A stretch of DNA of 64,000 nucleotides, taken from contig JANQBS010000001.1 in assembly GCA_033085395.1 (NCBI GenBank), positions 124,001-188,000 of the forward strand, in the 5' to 3' direction. This document shows positions 12,121 to 23,018 of this stretch, in pieces. The stretch comes from Xanthoparmelia taractica. Its lineage: Eukaryota; Ascomycota; Lecanoromycetes; Lecanorales; Parmeliaceae. The notes beneath the pieces were generated by a model. It made no database searches, was not told the DNA's origin, and was given only the letters and a program-made list of their open reading frames with translations. A program made the translations under genes and the position numbers. Within the stretch, counting starts at the first letter, position 1. Each line of letters begins with the position of its first letter.

Positions 12121-12801
12121 GGCAGCTGGCAGCGAAATTTAAATTCTACAGATCTACTCGATCAGCGAAGCTTTTCACGCAGCCTGGGGCAATACCTCAG
12201 TCTGCAGATACCCTACATAGGAGCACTAAGACGCCGAGGTGGATTGGGCATTGAAGGTGCAGGGCGTAAAAATCGCACGACCTTTAGGTTAGGGGAAAAG
12301 GATAGTCCGTCGTCCAGATTTAGCCCACAACGGATTCGTTGTGGGTTCGGTCCGTTGAGCTCAAGTGATCTACAAAGCATTTCTACTGCCGTCTTGCGAC
12401 TATGGCAAAGTGCAAAGTTACTACGACTATTCTGGACATTAGATTGGGAAGGGGGAGCATTAGGTAAGGGCCAATCCATATCTCGTCTCTTCCTCTGCTG
12501 CCAGGGTTTGAACTTCGACCATCAAATAACATCTTGCCTTAGTCGTGCTATATGTATAGAAAGATGAAGCCACCCGTTGATGGGGAAGTAGATCAGGGGT
12601 TCTAACGGCACATCACTGTGAACTGGTTCTTGGTGAGCAACTGATCTGTTGCATGGCACCCTACCTAATCAAAGTAGAGCCTTGGGCCTGACGTCCTTTT
12701 GCGTACAAGGAAGGAAAAATAATTAGCCCCTTAGTAAAGAATGCAAGCCAATGGAATCGTAATATATCTCAACGCCTCCTCAACACGACCATAATGACTC
12801 C
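12121..12801. other. Intergenic, no gene seen
   Basis: 680 bp between the start of the helicase gene and the 3' end of pacC on the same strand. It holds the helicase promoter and the pacC 3' UTR. No supported gene. Confidence 0.5.
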
Positions 12802-14711
12802 CTAAACCCCAGCAAGGACAGGGTATAAGCTGTGTGTTTCTTCCTTCACCGTGCTCTGTTGCCCTTCATCACTAGTGTACTCGTGGTTCTCAAGTCTCTG
12901 CTTGATCCATGTTCTCAAAGCCTCGATAGTTCGAGCGTTGCCAACCCACTCCTCATTGTCCTTGATAGCTCCCTCGTCCATCTCACCTGATGATGGCGAT
13001 GCCACACCTCCCAGAGCAGGGTCAAGGTTAGATGAGGAAAAGTCTATGTTGCGGCGCGTCAGCGACTTCGAGCCTGGGCTCGCTGCCGAGGAAGAGCTCG
13101 AGGAAGCTTTCTTGGGGTTGTCATCCGAAGTGTCCATCACGTCATCACTCTTGGGGGTACGAGAAGGAGCAGCTTTCTGAAGTCTACCTCCGCCCTGTCG
13201 ATGTTGGTATTCGGCTTGGAATGCGAGTGTAGACGTCGGTGCCATGCTTGACGGGTGGGACGCTGTATCTGAAGTCGATCCTGGCAATGTAGGGTACATT
13301 CCTGCGGGCGGAATCCTAGATATCCCGCCGCTACTATGAATTGAACGTGGTGAGTAGTCCGAGTCATGTGAACCAGCGCTTGAAGGCGGCGTCAGCGCAG
13401 GAGTGCCATCATGATTGGAACGCGCTGGTGATGCACGCATATTTGGTGCGAAGCTGGCAGTGTGTGCGTTTGGTAGTTGCAGCCCCGGGGGGGAGTGGCT
13501 CTGACGCTGGACGTAATGAGCACCAGGCTGACCGAGCCCAGCCGCGGCAACGTTGTTGGCGTTGTCGTAGATCGTTGACTGCATAGCTTGGAAGACATGG
13601 TCGGCATTCAAGAGATCATCCTTCGTCCTCAAGTTCGGCACCATCGGTAGAGAATACTGCGCTGTTGGTGCATAGATACTTGCTCCTGACCCATCCCCAG
13701 ATTCGGTAGACTGGTAGTCGCCCATAGCCTGTCCTGCAAGGAAAGGTAGCTGACTCCCTTGGATGGCCGACAGACGCATTCCGATCTGGGAGTATGAGGT
13801 TGGATCAAACGAGCCACGTTGAGTATCTACTACTAGATTCTTGATGGACTCAAGACCGTGCTTATGAGACTCGACGGGGTGGCTGTTCCCTTCATGATCA
13901 ACGGCGTAAGAGACGTTGCCGTAGGAATAAGAGGCTTGGTGACTAGGGGCATAAGAATACTGCGAGCCATTCTGAACTGGCTGCTGAGGATAGCCCAAAG
14001 GCATATTCGAGTGAAGTGGTTGCTGGTGCTCAGGAAAGAATCCTGCCGCTGTAGAAGCGAGAGCTTGCAAGTCAGTGATCATGTCTAAATCTTGTCAGGT
14101 TGAGGGAGAGCTCTTGAGGATTCGAGGACATGTGTGCTGTAGTTGGATGGACTTACTCTTGCTTTGAGCCTGTGCATTGTATCCTCCGTTCTGTCCGTTC
14201 TGATGGCCACGGTTGGCTCCGTTAGCTCCAGCATTTTGTCCAAGCGCTGAGTCGTCGGCGTGAGTCTTGACGTGCTTCTTCAGATCCTGAGGCCTCTTGA
14301 AGGCCTTGCCGCAAAAGTCGCATCGATGCGGCTTCAAAGGGACGTGAACACGAATGTGAGACGTGATGTGGTCGCGTTTCACGACAGTAACGCGACAGGT
14401 ACCCCAAGCACAAGTCAGGTTGAGATTGTTGGTACTTTTGCGACCGATGTGACTTTCGCAAACGTGCTCCTATCGAGCCAAGATCAGCTCAAGCCCTGCA
14501 AGCATCTGGGAAGCGTGTCACTCACATAGAGCGACTCGGCATTGGGCGCTCTATCAGCGCATCCTACCCACTGGCATTGGAATTGGCTGTCAGAGCTCTG
14601 CAATGGTGCTATAGGTGGTGGATGTTGATGCTGGACGGGCTGATGCCCCTGCTGATGATTTTGATGGCTTTCGGTGTGGAGGCCGCCTTGGCCTTCTTCT
14701 TGGCTCGACAT
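12802..14711 (-). CDS. pH-response transcription factor PacC/Rim101
   Basis: Three exons, 14711-14526, 14469-14157 and 14084-12802, give 593 aa. The ATG at 14711 (MSSQEEGQ) was chosen over one 99 bp upstream because it gives the usual short Q/H-rich leader before the fingers. Three C2H2 fingers are complete. Finger 1 begins CQWVGC and is split by intron 1; finger 2 begins CAWGTC and ends HIRVH; finger 3 is CDFCGKAFKRPQDLKKH. This is the PacC arrangement: fingers 2 and 3 contact GCCARG. The long C-terminal half includes the conserved tail segment EALRTWIKQRLEN. Family knowledge: in alkaline medium PacC is cut by PalB and the proteasome, enters the nucleus, activates alkaline genes and represses acid genes. 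Its upstream region carries eight GCCAAG sites, suggesting autoregulation. palI lies 11 kb away. Confidence 0.96.
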
Positions 14712-15498
14712 TCTTGGCAGTGGAGCGGAGAAAGATATATCTACCAAGAATAGCGTTTGTGATGATTGAAATATCACGTCTTGCACAACAACTCCGTGGC
14801 GGTAGCTCAATATGAATGAATCGCCAAGATCATGAGTCTTGGTTATGAGGTGGATGAGAGAAAGAGCAAGTGGACGGGTTACTCGAATGAGAAGGAAAGG
14901 GAAAATGCCGCGAAGCTAAGAATGCCAAGCACGCCAAGAGCGGGGCCTTGGCTGCTGAATTAAAACTCAACACAGCCCCGATGCCGTTAATTGTTCTATT
15001 CCTATTGATTGGGTGTACTTCTCTCTCGGACGAGAAGATGACTGCGCTTTGCACTATGTATTCACTTCTCAGCTGAATTTAGTATGCCAAGCCGCCAAGT
15101 GACTTGGCAGAATTCCCGCTCTTTTGCCAAGTTACCAAGCAATTCCGCCACGAAGATAATGTGAGGTCCCCTCGGCCTCGGTGTCATCCAAAAGCCAGCC
15201 AATTAACCAGACAGTGGTTGATAGCACATCTCGGTAATATTATATTAGATGGATCTGTGCTACATCATAGTACCTTATCCATCTGGCAAGCGAGCCCGCT
15301 AATTTGCTCGAGTCGAAATTTTGAGCAAATAATCCCAGCGTCTTGCGCTCTACGTGACGCGTCCCTCCCACCTGATTAAATACACCGCATACCATACCAA
15401 TTGTCTATTACCAAAAAAGCGTCATTGAAACATGGTTCTGACAGAGGTGTCCAATCGACGTGCGAATGGGCTATGGTGAATCTTCAAAGCACGACCAG
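14712..15498. other. Intergenic region upstream of pacC
   Basis: 787 bp holding the pacC promoter (with the GCCAAG cluster annotated separately) and the 3' UTR of the Zn2Cys6 gene. No gene seen. Confidence 0.6.
14823..15131. promoter_or_regulatory. Cluster of eight PacC-type GCCAAG sites
   Basis: Perfect GCCAAG on the plus strand at 14823, 14924, 14933, 15086, 15094 and 15126, and its reverse complement CTTGGC at 14947 and 15103, all within 309 bp upstream of the pacC start. Three of them (15086-15108) lie almost back to back, the last inverted. GCCARG is the established PacC target, so this is probably a pacC autoregulatory element. Confidence 0.75.
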
Positions 15499-18400
15499 TC
15501 AAGGGTATTGCCTGTATCCTTGATTCATCCATCCGCCCCAGTCCTCACCGAACAATTGATCGAGATTTTCACTAGATGTACCGCCTGGTCTTTGCTGCTG
15601 CTGCTGCTGCTGCTGCTGGACCCATCCACCGCCTTTGTTCCTTTGCGTAGCCATCGTGGTCGGCGTGGGGTCTGTATTGCTCATACCCATTGAAGGGTCC
15701 ACGCTCTGCATGCCAAATCCAAGCAGCTGGCTTTGCATCACGTATGATAGTGAACCGTAGTCCAATTCGGTATATGGGGCGCCTGAGGAGTTGGGTGGGC
15801 TGAACGTGTTTGGGTCCACTGGGTTCTCTTGCTTTATCGACTGCCCATGTTCGAGCGTAATCATAGGTTGATTGGGGTAAGCAAATGGGTCTGTTGAAGG
15901 AAACATCATGGAGGAGAGATCAGGTACATAGTTCTTTTGCATACCATATGGAGCAGCGCTTGAGGGTAAAGAGCTGCTGGGACTGTTGTTTGAGGCCTCG
16001 TGAGGATTCTGTGAACCTCTTTGGTGAGTTGGGTCAGGGTAGGCCATCTGATCGCGTAGTGGCGAGGACTCCTGCGCGATTGATGAACGTTTTAACGAAC
16101 CTTGCTGATTGGGTGAAATGTCTGACCGATGGGAAGGGTTGCTGACGTTTTGGCTTCTCGCACTTAAATCTGGGGCTCCTCGTGGCATTTGTGGCTGGCC
16201 TACAAGCAGGTGCGAGGGTGCTGACCTCTTCTTCGGTGGTTGTGGGGTAGAATCGAGTGCCCCTTGGAGCTTTGCAGGAAGTTGTTCAAACATATCCTAT
16301 CATAAATGTCAGTACACAGCAAAACTTTTCGAGTCTGCGGAACGAACGGCTAAGACCTTCGAGCACCTATCGGCGGCATGGCTTTTCGCGGCCAATCCAG
16401 CAAGACTATTTTTTCCTTCATAAGCATCTTTCAATATATTTTCACTCGTTGGGCTTCGAGGGTTCTCAAGCACGAAGAATACCAATGAGATGATGGAGAA
16501 GAAGGTTGTATACATGAAGAACCAATATGAGCCGACTAGTAATCCTTGCCTCTTCATCTCAGTCGTCAAGTGGACGATATTCCGAGAGACACTAACACAG
16601 GCTGCAGCGCAGGCATAAGAACGCTTGTTGATGTTCTTAGCCTGGAGATTTTGAGAAACATAATGGAGAAAAGGACGGTAAAGGAACATTTCGCAGTGTG
16701 CATAGGCCATTCGTAGCGTATGCCGTATCCTTATAGAAGAATCAGTACAGACAAGACTATTTTTGACATATTATCTTGCCTTTTGAAATCTGGCGAAGCC
16801 TCATCGCCAGGTTTGAACTCCTCTGGCAGGTTGTTCATCCAGTTTTGCAAATCTGCTTCAATTTCACGAATTTTTGCATGGCTCACCGCATACGAATGGC
16901 TGCCTTTCCCATGCACATGCGCCGTTCCCTTTATAGGATAAACATATTTCACAATCTTGGCTAAGATACCAACCAATCTGGTGTGGGCATTCAATGCGAC
17001 GTTTACCGACAACCGCCCCGGCGGCATTGGTAGTATTTCTTCCTTCGTAATGTATTCATCGTCTATCTCCTCAGGCATTTCTTGATCGATATCATCGTTA
17101 CTTAACATTTGCGGCAGACCCAGTAGTGCTCCAACGTATGTGTCTAACTTCCGCACGATCCACCATATACGTTTTCGGAGCTCACTTTCGATGGGATTGA
17201 AAGCGTTGGAAACAGAGCGATGCAGGCCCATGCGAATTGCCGACCTTAGAACTATGCCTATATATGAATAGCATGTACTAAGGCGAGCGGAAGATTGGAG
17301 GAACAAGATGAAGAACAGCATTGTTTGCAATGATGTCAAGTCCCGACAATCAGTTACGTCAACCATTGACCGGGCTATCCTGAACCACTTGAAACTAAAC
17401 ACACGTTAGCCACATGTCGCATACTTGGATTAACACCCAATACTCACCCTTGCTCAAAAGCATCATCATAGCCAGACTTCTGTAACTCGCTTTGCTCCGC
17501 TCTCGCGAACAATGTGCCCAGAGCAATTACTGCGTACAGCTGTGGCAGGAAGCTGTTCTCCTCATCTCCAAACTTGTCCGGTGGTGTATCATATACTCGG
17601 TGTAGCATAGCGTCAAACGTGGGCCGATGTACAAGTCGCAATATTGCACAGGCGTCATCCAGCGCGTTCGAGGTCAGCAGTAGCGCACAACTCTTTGCGC
17701 AAAGATCATGAGTATTCGGAAGATTCGGATCGTGCGAAAGATCTGCTGAAGACTTGAGAGACTCGAGGGGTTGTGAAGTACCCGTGTTCAAGAGCGGCAT
17801 TGCATGCTGCTCATCGGCCGCTCGACCCATCAAGTCGCCGAATTGCTCGCGCATCTTCCTCAAAAAGACACGGCCTGAAGAGTGACCATAGAAGTCCCAA
17901 TTTCCTTGATCATCCAAGTCCAGAGAGCCAGTATTGGTCACCATCGACTCAAGCACGGAATCTTTCTCTCCCTCACTCTCTTGCTGGGGCTTCCCTAGAG
18001 GTGCCCAAGGTCTTGCTTGGCCAGGATGAGATTGGAGGCCTTGGTTGGGGGAAAAGTGTATTTGCTGGGTGACACTATTGGGGTCATCGAGATTGACATT
18101 GGGAAGGACGTTTCTGAGGAGAGCTTCAGCGCGCTGGAGTCTGTTTTCCAGTGCTTCGACATATTGAGGGGCTGGATTGCGTCTTCGATTGGATGGTTGG
18201 TCATAGGTACAATCTGCGTGAAGGAACGGTTAGCCTTGTGTATCTGAGACCTGCGGATGCACCTTCGGAGCAGTGCTTTCCAATACTGACCATAACTATA
18301 CACGGTGCAATGGGTACATGGTTGCTTCCCATCACATTTGATCTTCTTCCTTCTGCACTCATCACAGGCTCTAGTCACACGCCTACGCTTTTGCATTGGC

Positions 18401-18564
18401 ATCGAAACTGGGAACGGGTGGGTGGAGGAGGGCACGCTTCCTGAAACAGACGTTACTGCAATCGCAGGGCTTTGCTTTTGCGACTGCGACTGAGCTTCAG
18501 ACGTAACCACTTCATCCTCGTAGTCATCTTCTGAGGAAGCAGAATGGCTTTGGGACTTGGACAT
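15499..18564 (-). CDS. Zn2Cys6 transcription factor with fungal-specific regulatory domain
   Basis: Five exons, 18564-18291, 18213-17448, 17394-16780, 16729-16357 and 16296-15499, join in frame to 941 aa. A perfect binuclear cluster CX2CX6CX5CX2CX6C uses C67, C70, C77, C83, C86 and C93; intron 1 falls between the fifth and sixth cysteines. A short coiled-coil linker follows (YVEALENRLQRAEALL). Exons 2-4 encode the fungal-specific transcription factor domain, including MAYAHCEMFLYRPFLHYV. The tail is Q/S/P-rich with a nine-residue polyglutamine run and ends FGEDWGGWMNQGYRQ. Intron 3 (16779-16730, 50 nt) has a GC-AG boundary; intron 4 has a GTCTTA donor but a strong TACTGAC branch point. Zinc-cluster proteins of this layout regulate carbon or secondary metabolism. 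It may be of the COL-26/BglR sort, but I am not confident and give no symbol. Confidence 0.9.
15593..15618. repeat. CTG/CAG trinucleotide array (polyglutamine)
   Basis: An uninterrupted run of about eight CTG units, coding for glutamine on the minus strand in the C-terminal tail of the Zn2Cys6 factor. It is likely to vary in length between strains. Confidence 0.9.
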
Positions 18565-20057
18565 TGGTATAAGGTATAAGGTATGGGCAGCGCCGTCTTG
18601 AGGACCCCTTCTACACCAAGGATTCGTCGACTCGGGTGATGGGGTTGAAAGTATTTAAACATGGAAAGATATTGTGGGTCGGATCTAACGAGGTTCCAGA
18701 ACCAAACAACCTGGCACTTTTTTTTTTAATTCTTTGCAGTAGATCAGAAGATCAGCGTTGCGAGTCACATATTAGTATTGGCGCTCCGGATGGGCCCTTC
18801 TCGCGCCCTTTTCCTCCAACCGTACCATCTTCCGTTCATGCCTCATATTGTTATCAGCCGTTATGTGGTTTGAATACGAAGGTTTGCATTGGAGCCTTTG
18901 CTTACCTTAGTATCATTTCATGCTTTCGGCGTGCCTCACTGTTGTTGCTGGTAAAAAAAACAAATGGATGATGCCAAGACATTGATGTCATATCATGAAA
19001 ATTCACCTGCCATATAACAACGTCTTTTTATTTTTAACAACATTTTGCAAATCTGATAGACCTCTCTTCCGCCTCCGCTCAACTTTTCTTCACCGAGGAG
19101 AATTATCAGAAATCATGGCGTAGCCAACATGACTCGAGTCATGAAGGTGTGAATGGGGATTCGCTACTTCTGCTTCGAGGTTGATTAATCGCAGGGATCG
19201 AACGCCATATTGCGACGCCATCATGCAGGGCGCGACCCAGCGGCGATATCCCGTTTCTGCCAACCTAATCTTCCTTTACCCGGAGCAGCATCCGGAGGTT
19301 TTCTGTCCTTTACCCACACGATTCCAATGATGCAGAATCAAGTCTCGATGATCCAGTTAAGCCACATGCCTCTCGCATTCTTCAACTACCGTTTGTGTCC
19401 ATGTCCTGTCGACCACCGGACACGACCGCGGATATCTTCTTACTCAGCACCGACTAGCGACAACATTACGGTCTTTGAATGCAGTTTGATAACGATTTCT
19501 GCGGTCAGCACATGGCTCTCTCCATCGAAGGCGCTAAAGTCAGGAACCTTTCGAGTTGTGTACAACGTGCGGCAAGACCAACCGACAGTTAGCATTTCGA
19601 CACTGTCATGTACCCCCTTTCTTCGCTACTTCAAGATTAGACCTTTTGGAATGCTCCCAATCGTCAGCCCTCGCCCGCGGAGAAATCTGAACGAGAGAGG
19701 ATGATCCATTCTGCATTCTGTAATCGCAATATTGTCCTGGCTCAAAAGGGAAAGGAGATCTATCTAACAACAACATTCTCCAGTCCAACCTTTCTCTTAG
19801 GTACTTCGTTTGCTGGAGGGTGCCTGGAGGAAGATAGTGACAAGGTTCTGGCCTTTACAGATACCAAGGGTACAAGAGTAGCAGCATGAGTAAGGTAGGT
19901 AGGGAATGTTGACAGAATTTGTTTAATTTCATCGGATTGGGACTAACCCTAGGGTCTCGTTATACTGACGTAAGATAAGGTACTTCATTCGAAAAAAAGC
20001 TTCAAGACCAACATTTTTATTATTGTTGCAAGGGAAAGAATAGCCTCATACCTACCA
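18565..20057. other. Intergenic, no gene seen
   Basis: 1.5 kb between the divergent starts of the Zn2Cys6 gene and the acyltransferase gene, so it holds both promoters. Frames of up to 164 codons here (for example 19210-19704) have no family features and are not called. A poly-T run lies at about 18719-18728. Confidence 0.5.
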
Positions 20058-21434
20058 ATGGCCATCCTGCCTAATCTCTCTGCCCTACTCCCCAAACCAC
20101 GCTCCGACCTGAAGCCTTTATTAGGAACTACAGTCCTCACACCTCTGCCTGCCCTCGCACCACCATTAATCTACTACCTCGCCCTCCTCCTCCTTCCACC
20201 CTTTCCCAACGCTTCCTCTGAGCCAACTGCCCGTGTCATCCCGCTCCTTCGCAATTCTCTCGCTCTCCTCTCCGGTGCTCTCTTTTTCCGATTACCTCTA
20301 ACATATCACGTCCCTTTTTCCGTAGGCCTGACATACCAGCTCGCTCTCGTAGGGTTATATGGTGGCTGCAGGGTATTGGACGCTTTCTTCTTATCACCAT
20401 ATTTGTTTCACCACATACCAAGGAGAGTCAAATATCATCATGCGCCTCGCAGCCTTGCGCCTAGTACTCCGCTAGGCGCCGATGCGAAGAGTTATTTCAG
20501 TTTGCACTTCTTGACGCCAGGTGACGGAGAAGCAGTCACTGAAACTGCAACCACGGATGAAGGATGGCCTCATGGCTGGAAAGATAGAGCCAGCTGGGCC
20601 TTGGAGCTCGAACTCTCCATGCGCGGCGCTGGCTTCACATGGTCGAGCGCTGATGTGCGGCATACCAAAACCACGTGGCGACCATCCATCAGAGACAGGA
20701 CCCATTCCATCTTCGTTCACGTACTGCCGGTTTTGCTAGTCAGTTGGGCCGTGATTCGTGACATTTACAGTCTCTATCTCGCAAACGGAGCGCCTTTTGA
20801 CGATCTACCACTTGGGCTGCAAATGACTCTGACTGCTGCACTGGGTGCTTTTTTGATGAGCGCATTCTCCTTGGGTTACAGCGCGTTCGCAATCATGTTG
20901 GCGCCGCTGGCACCGCATCCACTGTCTTACTTCCCACCCCTCTACACCGCGCGCGTCTGGGACCTCAAAAGCGTCAGGGATTTCTGGAGCTATGGCTGGC
21001 ATCGGCTCTTCTCTCGCCTCTTCCTCGTCTACGGCGTCTGGCCCGGCGAATGGCTGGAGCGGAAACTTACGGGCAAGAGCGACGAGGAGAAGGCGGACAT
21101 AGGCAAGGTGCTCGGTGGGTTCGTGAGCAGCGCCTTTGTGCATAGCTTTGCGGTACACACCGTCATGGGCGGATGGGATGGCGCGTTTGGAGAAGCTTGG
21201 TTCTTTGTGGGTAATGGCGTTGCTGTGGTGGTGGAAGAGGGCGTAAGGATGGCAGTGGTACGTTTTAGGAGACGGAAGAGAGCAGGGGATGGGAAGGATG
21301 AGACTGGTCTAGAGAGATGGTATGATGTGGTTGTAGGCCGTATCTGGTGGGTCTGTGTGCTTTTGTATACGGGGAGAAATTTCGCAAGAGGGTGGGTGAG
21401 GGCTGGCTTGGTGAGGGAAATGGCTGGGCTGTAA
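20058..21434 (+). CDS. Wax-synthase-like membrane-bound O-acyltransferase
   Basis: Intronless, 458 aa. Hydrophobic segments run throughout: about residues 28-50, 70-85, 90-115, 220-245, 265-300 and the last 100 residues. The segment FWSYGWHRLFSRLF near residue 315, followed ~40 residues later by a helix with histidines (VSSAFVHSFAVH), is the wax synthase/MBOAT-2 arrangement in which a buried His and an upstream (F/W)W.R.WH-like motif form the active site. Fungal members of this family (for example Tri7-like acetyltransferases) transfer acyl or acetyl groups to alcohols of lipids or secondary metabolites in the ER. The substrate cannot be read from sequence, and there are no biosynthetic genes next to it to suggest one. 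Confidence 0.82.
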   Translation: MAILPNLSALLPKPRSDLKPLLGTTVLTPLPALAPPLIYYLALLLLPPFPNASSEPTARVIPLLRNSLALLSGALFFRLPLTYHVPFSVGLTYQLALVGLYGGCRVLDAFFLSPYLFHHIPRRVKYHHAPRSLAPSTPLGADAKSYFSLHFLTPGDGEAVTETATTDEGWPHGWKDRASWALELELSMRGAGFTWSSADVRHTKTTWRPSIRDRTHSIFVHVLPVLLVSWAVIRDIYSLYLANGAPFDDLPLGLQMTLTAALGAFLMSAFSLGYSAFAIMLAPLAPHPLSYFPPLYTARVWDLKSVRDFWSYGWHRLFSRLFLVYGVWPGEWLERKLTGKSDEEKADIGKVLGGFVSSAFVHSFAVHTVMGGWDGAFGEAWFFVGNGVAVVVEEGVRMAVVRFRRRKRAGDGKDETGLERWYDVVVGRIWWVCVLLYTGRNFARGWVRAGLVREMAGL

Positions 21435-21981
21435 TCTAGACACAGTTGCATTAGAACGGCATTTAGCCATAGATAAGACCCTTTTGAGGACGTCGGAGCC
21501 TTTTGACGAAGGTATAATTGGTGTCCAAGCGAGCATCCTACAAGTTAAAAAGGCAACTTACCCTTCATGTGACAATGATTAGGGATGGAAAACAACATGA
21601 AGTACCTCGACCACCCAAGGGTGCCCTCGGACCTGTCAATCTCACGGTCTGCGTGCCACTACGATGTGACAGTATAGAATTCCAGGTTTTCAATGTCGAT
21701 AAGCTCAAATTTGAATTCACCACCGCTATCTAAGAAAAAAATCGCTTCTGGGGGTATCGAGCCATGAAAAGGACAGAACACATGACAGTACCAACCAGCG
21801 CCTCTAGAGTAAGGAATTAGAGTAGTACACCCATATTTGGAAAACATTCAAGCCACAAGGACCGATATAGTCCGAATAGGAGGCATCGAGCCTAATATAT
21901 ACGCTTGCTATCGAGCTCCTTCCCGTGCTGCAAGAACCAGGCAGTACCTACTGGTGCTGGCCTCGCTTGCTGTGTGATGGA
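21435..21981. other. Convergent intergenic region, no gene seen
   Basis: Between the 3' ends of the acyltransferase gene and the acidic protein gene. It should hold both terminators; no clear gene. Confidence 0.5.
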
Positions 21982-22686
21982 TTAGTAGTCGTCTGAGACA
22001 TCGGTGTAATGGTGACTGACCTTCTTCTTCTTCTGCTTCTCGGCGGGCTTCTTTTGCCCTGTCTCCGCAGCAGCACCAACACCAGGCTGCCCTTCCTCCT
22101 TCTCCTCCACCGTAGTCTCCTCCCCTCCGATCTCCAAGTCAACTGGCTCTCCTTCACCTTCTTCCCCTTTGCCATTAGTGGCCTCGTCCTCGTCCTCATC
22201 CTCCTTCAGCAGCTGCTCCTCATCAACCAGCTCCTCGAAAGCCGCCAGCTCTTCTTCGGTCAAGGTTGCCGGGGTAAACGGCACATTCGCATTAACCGAG
22301 ATATGTTGGTCCGCACGAGCCTTCGCGTTGCGCTCCTCCTCCGCCTCCTTCATCGCCCTGACCCCATACACCTTCCCCACTACCTCCAATGCACTCCCAC
22401 GGACATAGGCATTGGGATTCGACAGACCGCATCCGAGGGCCGGATCCATGATATTGGGGGCCGGCAGGTCTTTGACTACAGGCACAACGATGTTGGCCTG
22501 AGGCGCATTTACGCGGGCGCCATCCTAAGGTGGGGGTGAGATAAGGAGAAGAAGCGAGCCAGAGACTTTACTAACCATGACGAAGCAATGAGTCGGCAAT
22601 GTGGCTGGGTCGGGGAAGTCCAAGGAGTTGTCTGGGTGGTTTCGAGCATTCATGATGTTGTTGATGCTCGCTCTGAAGTTGAACAT
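21982..22686 (-). CDS. Conserved fungal acidic protein, function unknown
   Basis: Two exons, 22686-22576 and 22524-21982, joined CFVM-DGARV with GTTAGT donor and TTAG acceptor, give 217 aa. Exon 1 is MFNFRASINNIMNARNHPDN; the first ~110 residues look like an ordered domain (NIVVPVVKDLPAPNIMDPAL, then GSALEVVGKVYGVRAMKEA). The C-terminal third is E/D-rich and ends in a lysine run followed by VSHHYTDVSDDY. I do not recognise the family. An alternative 3' end is possible: GTCAGT at 22020 and CAG at 21951 flank a 70-nt segment with a TACTAAT element, and splicing it would put a TAG stop directly after the lysine run, giving a protein ten to twelve residues shorter. Confidence 0.75.
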
Positions 22687-23018
22687 ATTGATAAAGCGGA
22701 TGCCCAGTGAGAAGTAGGAGACTCGAAAGTGTGGTTTAGAAGGGATGCGATGCAACAAGCATGTGGTGCTAGGAAGCGATATAACCACAAGAGTAGCGCG
22801 AGGACAGCAATATCAAGTTGATAGGTGGATGTTGGGGAAGATTAACTGTGAATGATGCGTGGCTGAATCAGTGTGTGTCGACTCAAGATCGTAGTCGGCG
22901 AGCAGGTCAGATCGCCAAGCACAGAGAACCGCAATGTCAAGCGGTAAAACTATGATATTTATGAAGCAAGAGTGGAGTTCTGCGTGAACAGTGTGACAAG
23001 CATGCCTGCCACTCCAAC
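22687..23018. other. Short intergenic region
   Basis: 332 bp between the start of the acidic protein gene and the end of the Mcp2-like gene on the same strand. No gene seen; it holds the promoter of the former. Confidence 0.5.

Noticed and set aside
19210..19704. 164-codon plus frame between the Zn2Cys6 and acyltransferase genes
   Set aside because: No domain, no signal peptide, no conserved pattern and no splice partner; likely chance in the promoter interval.
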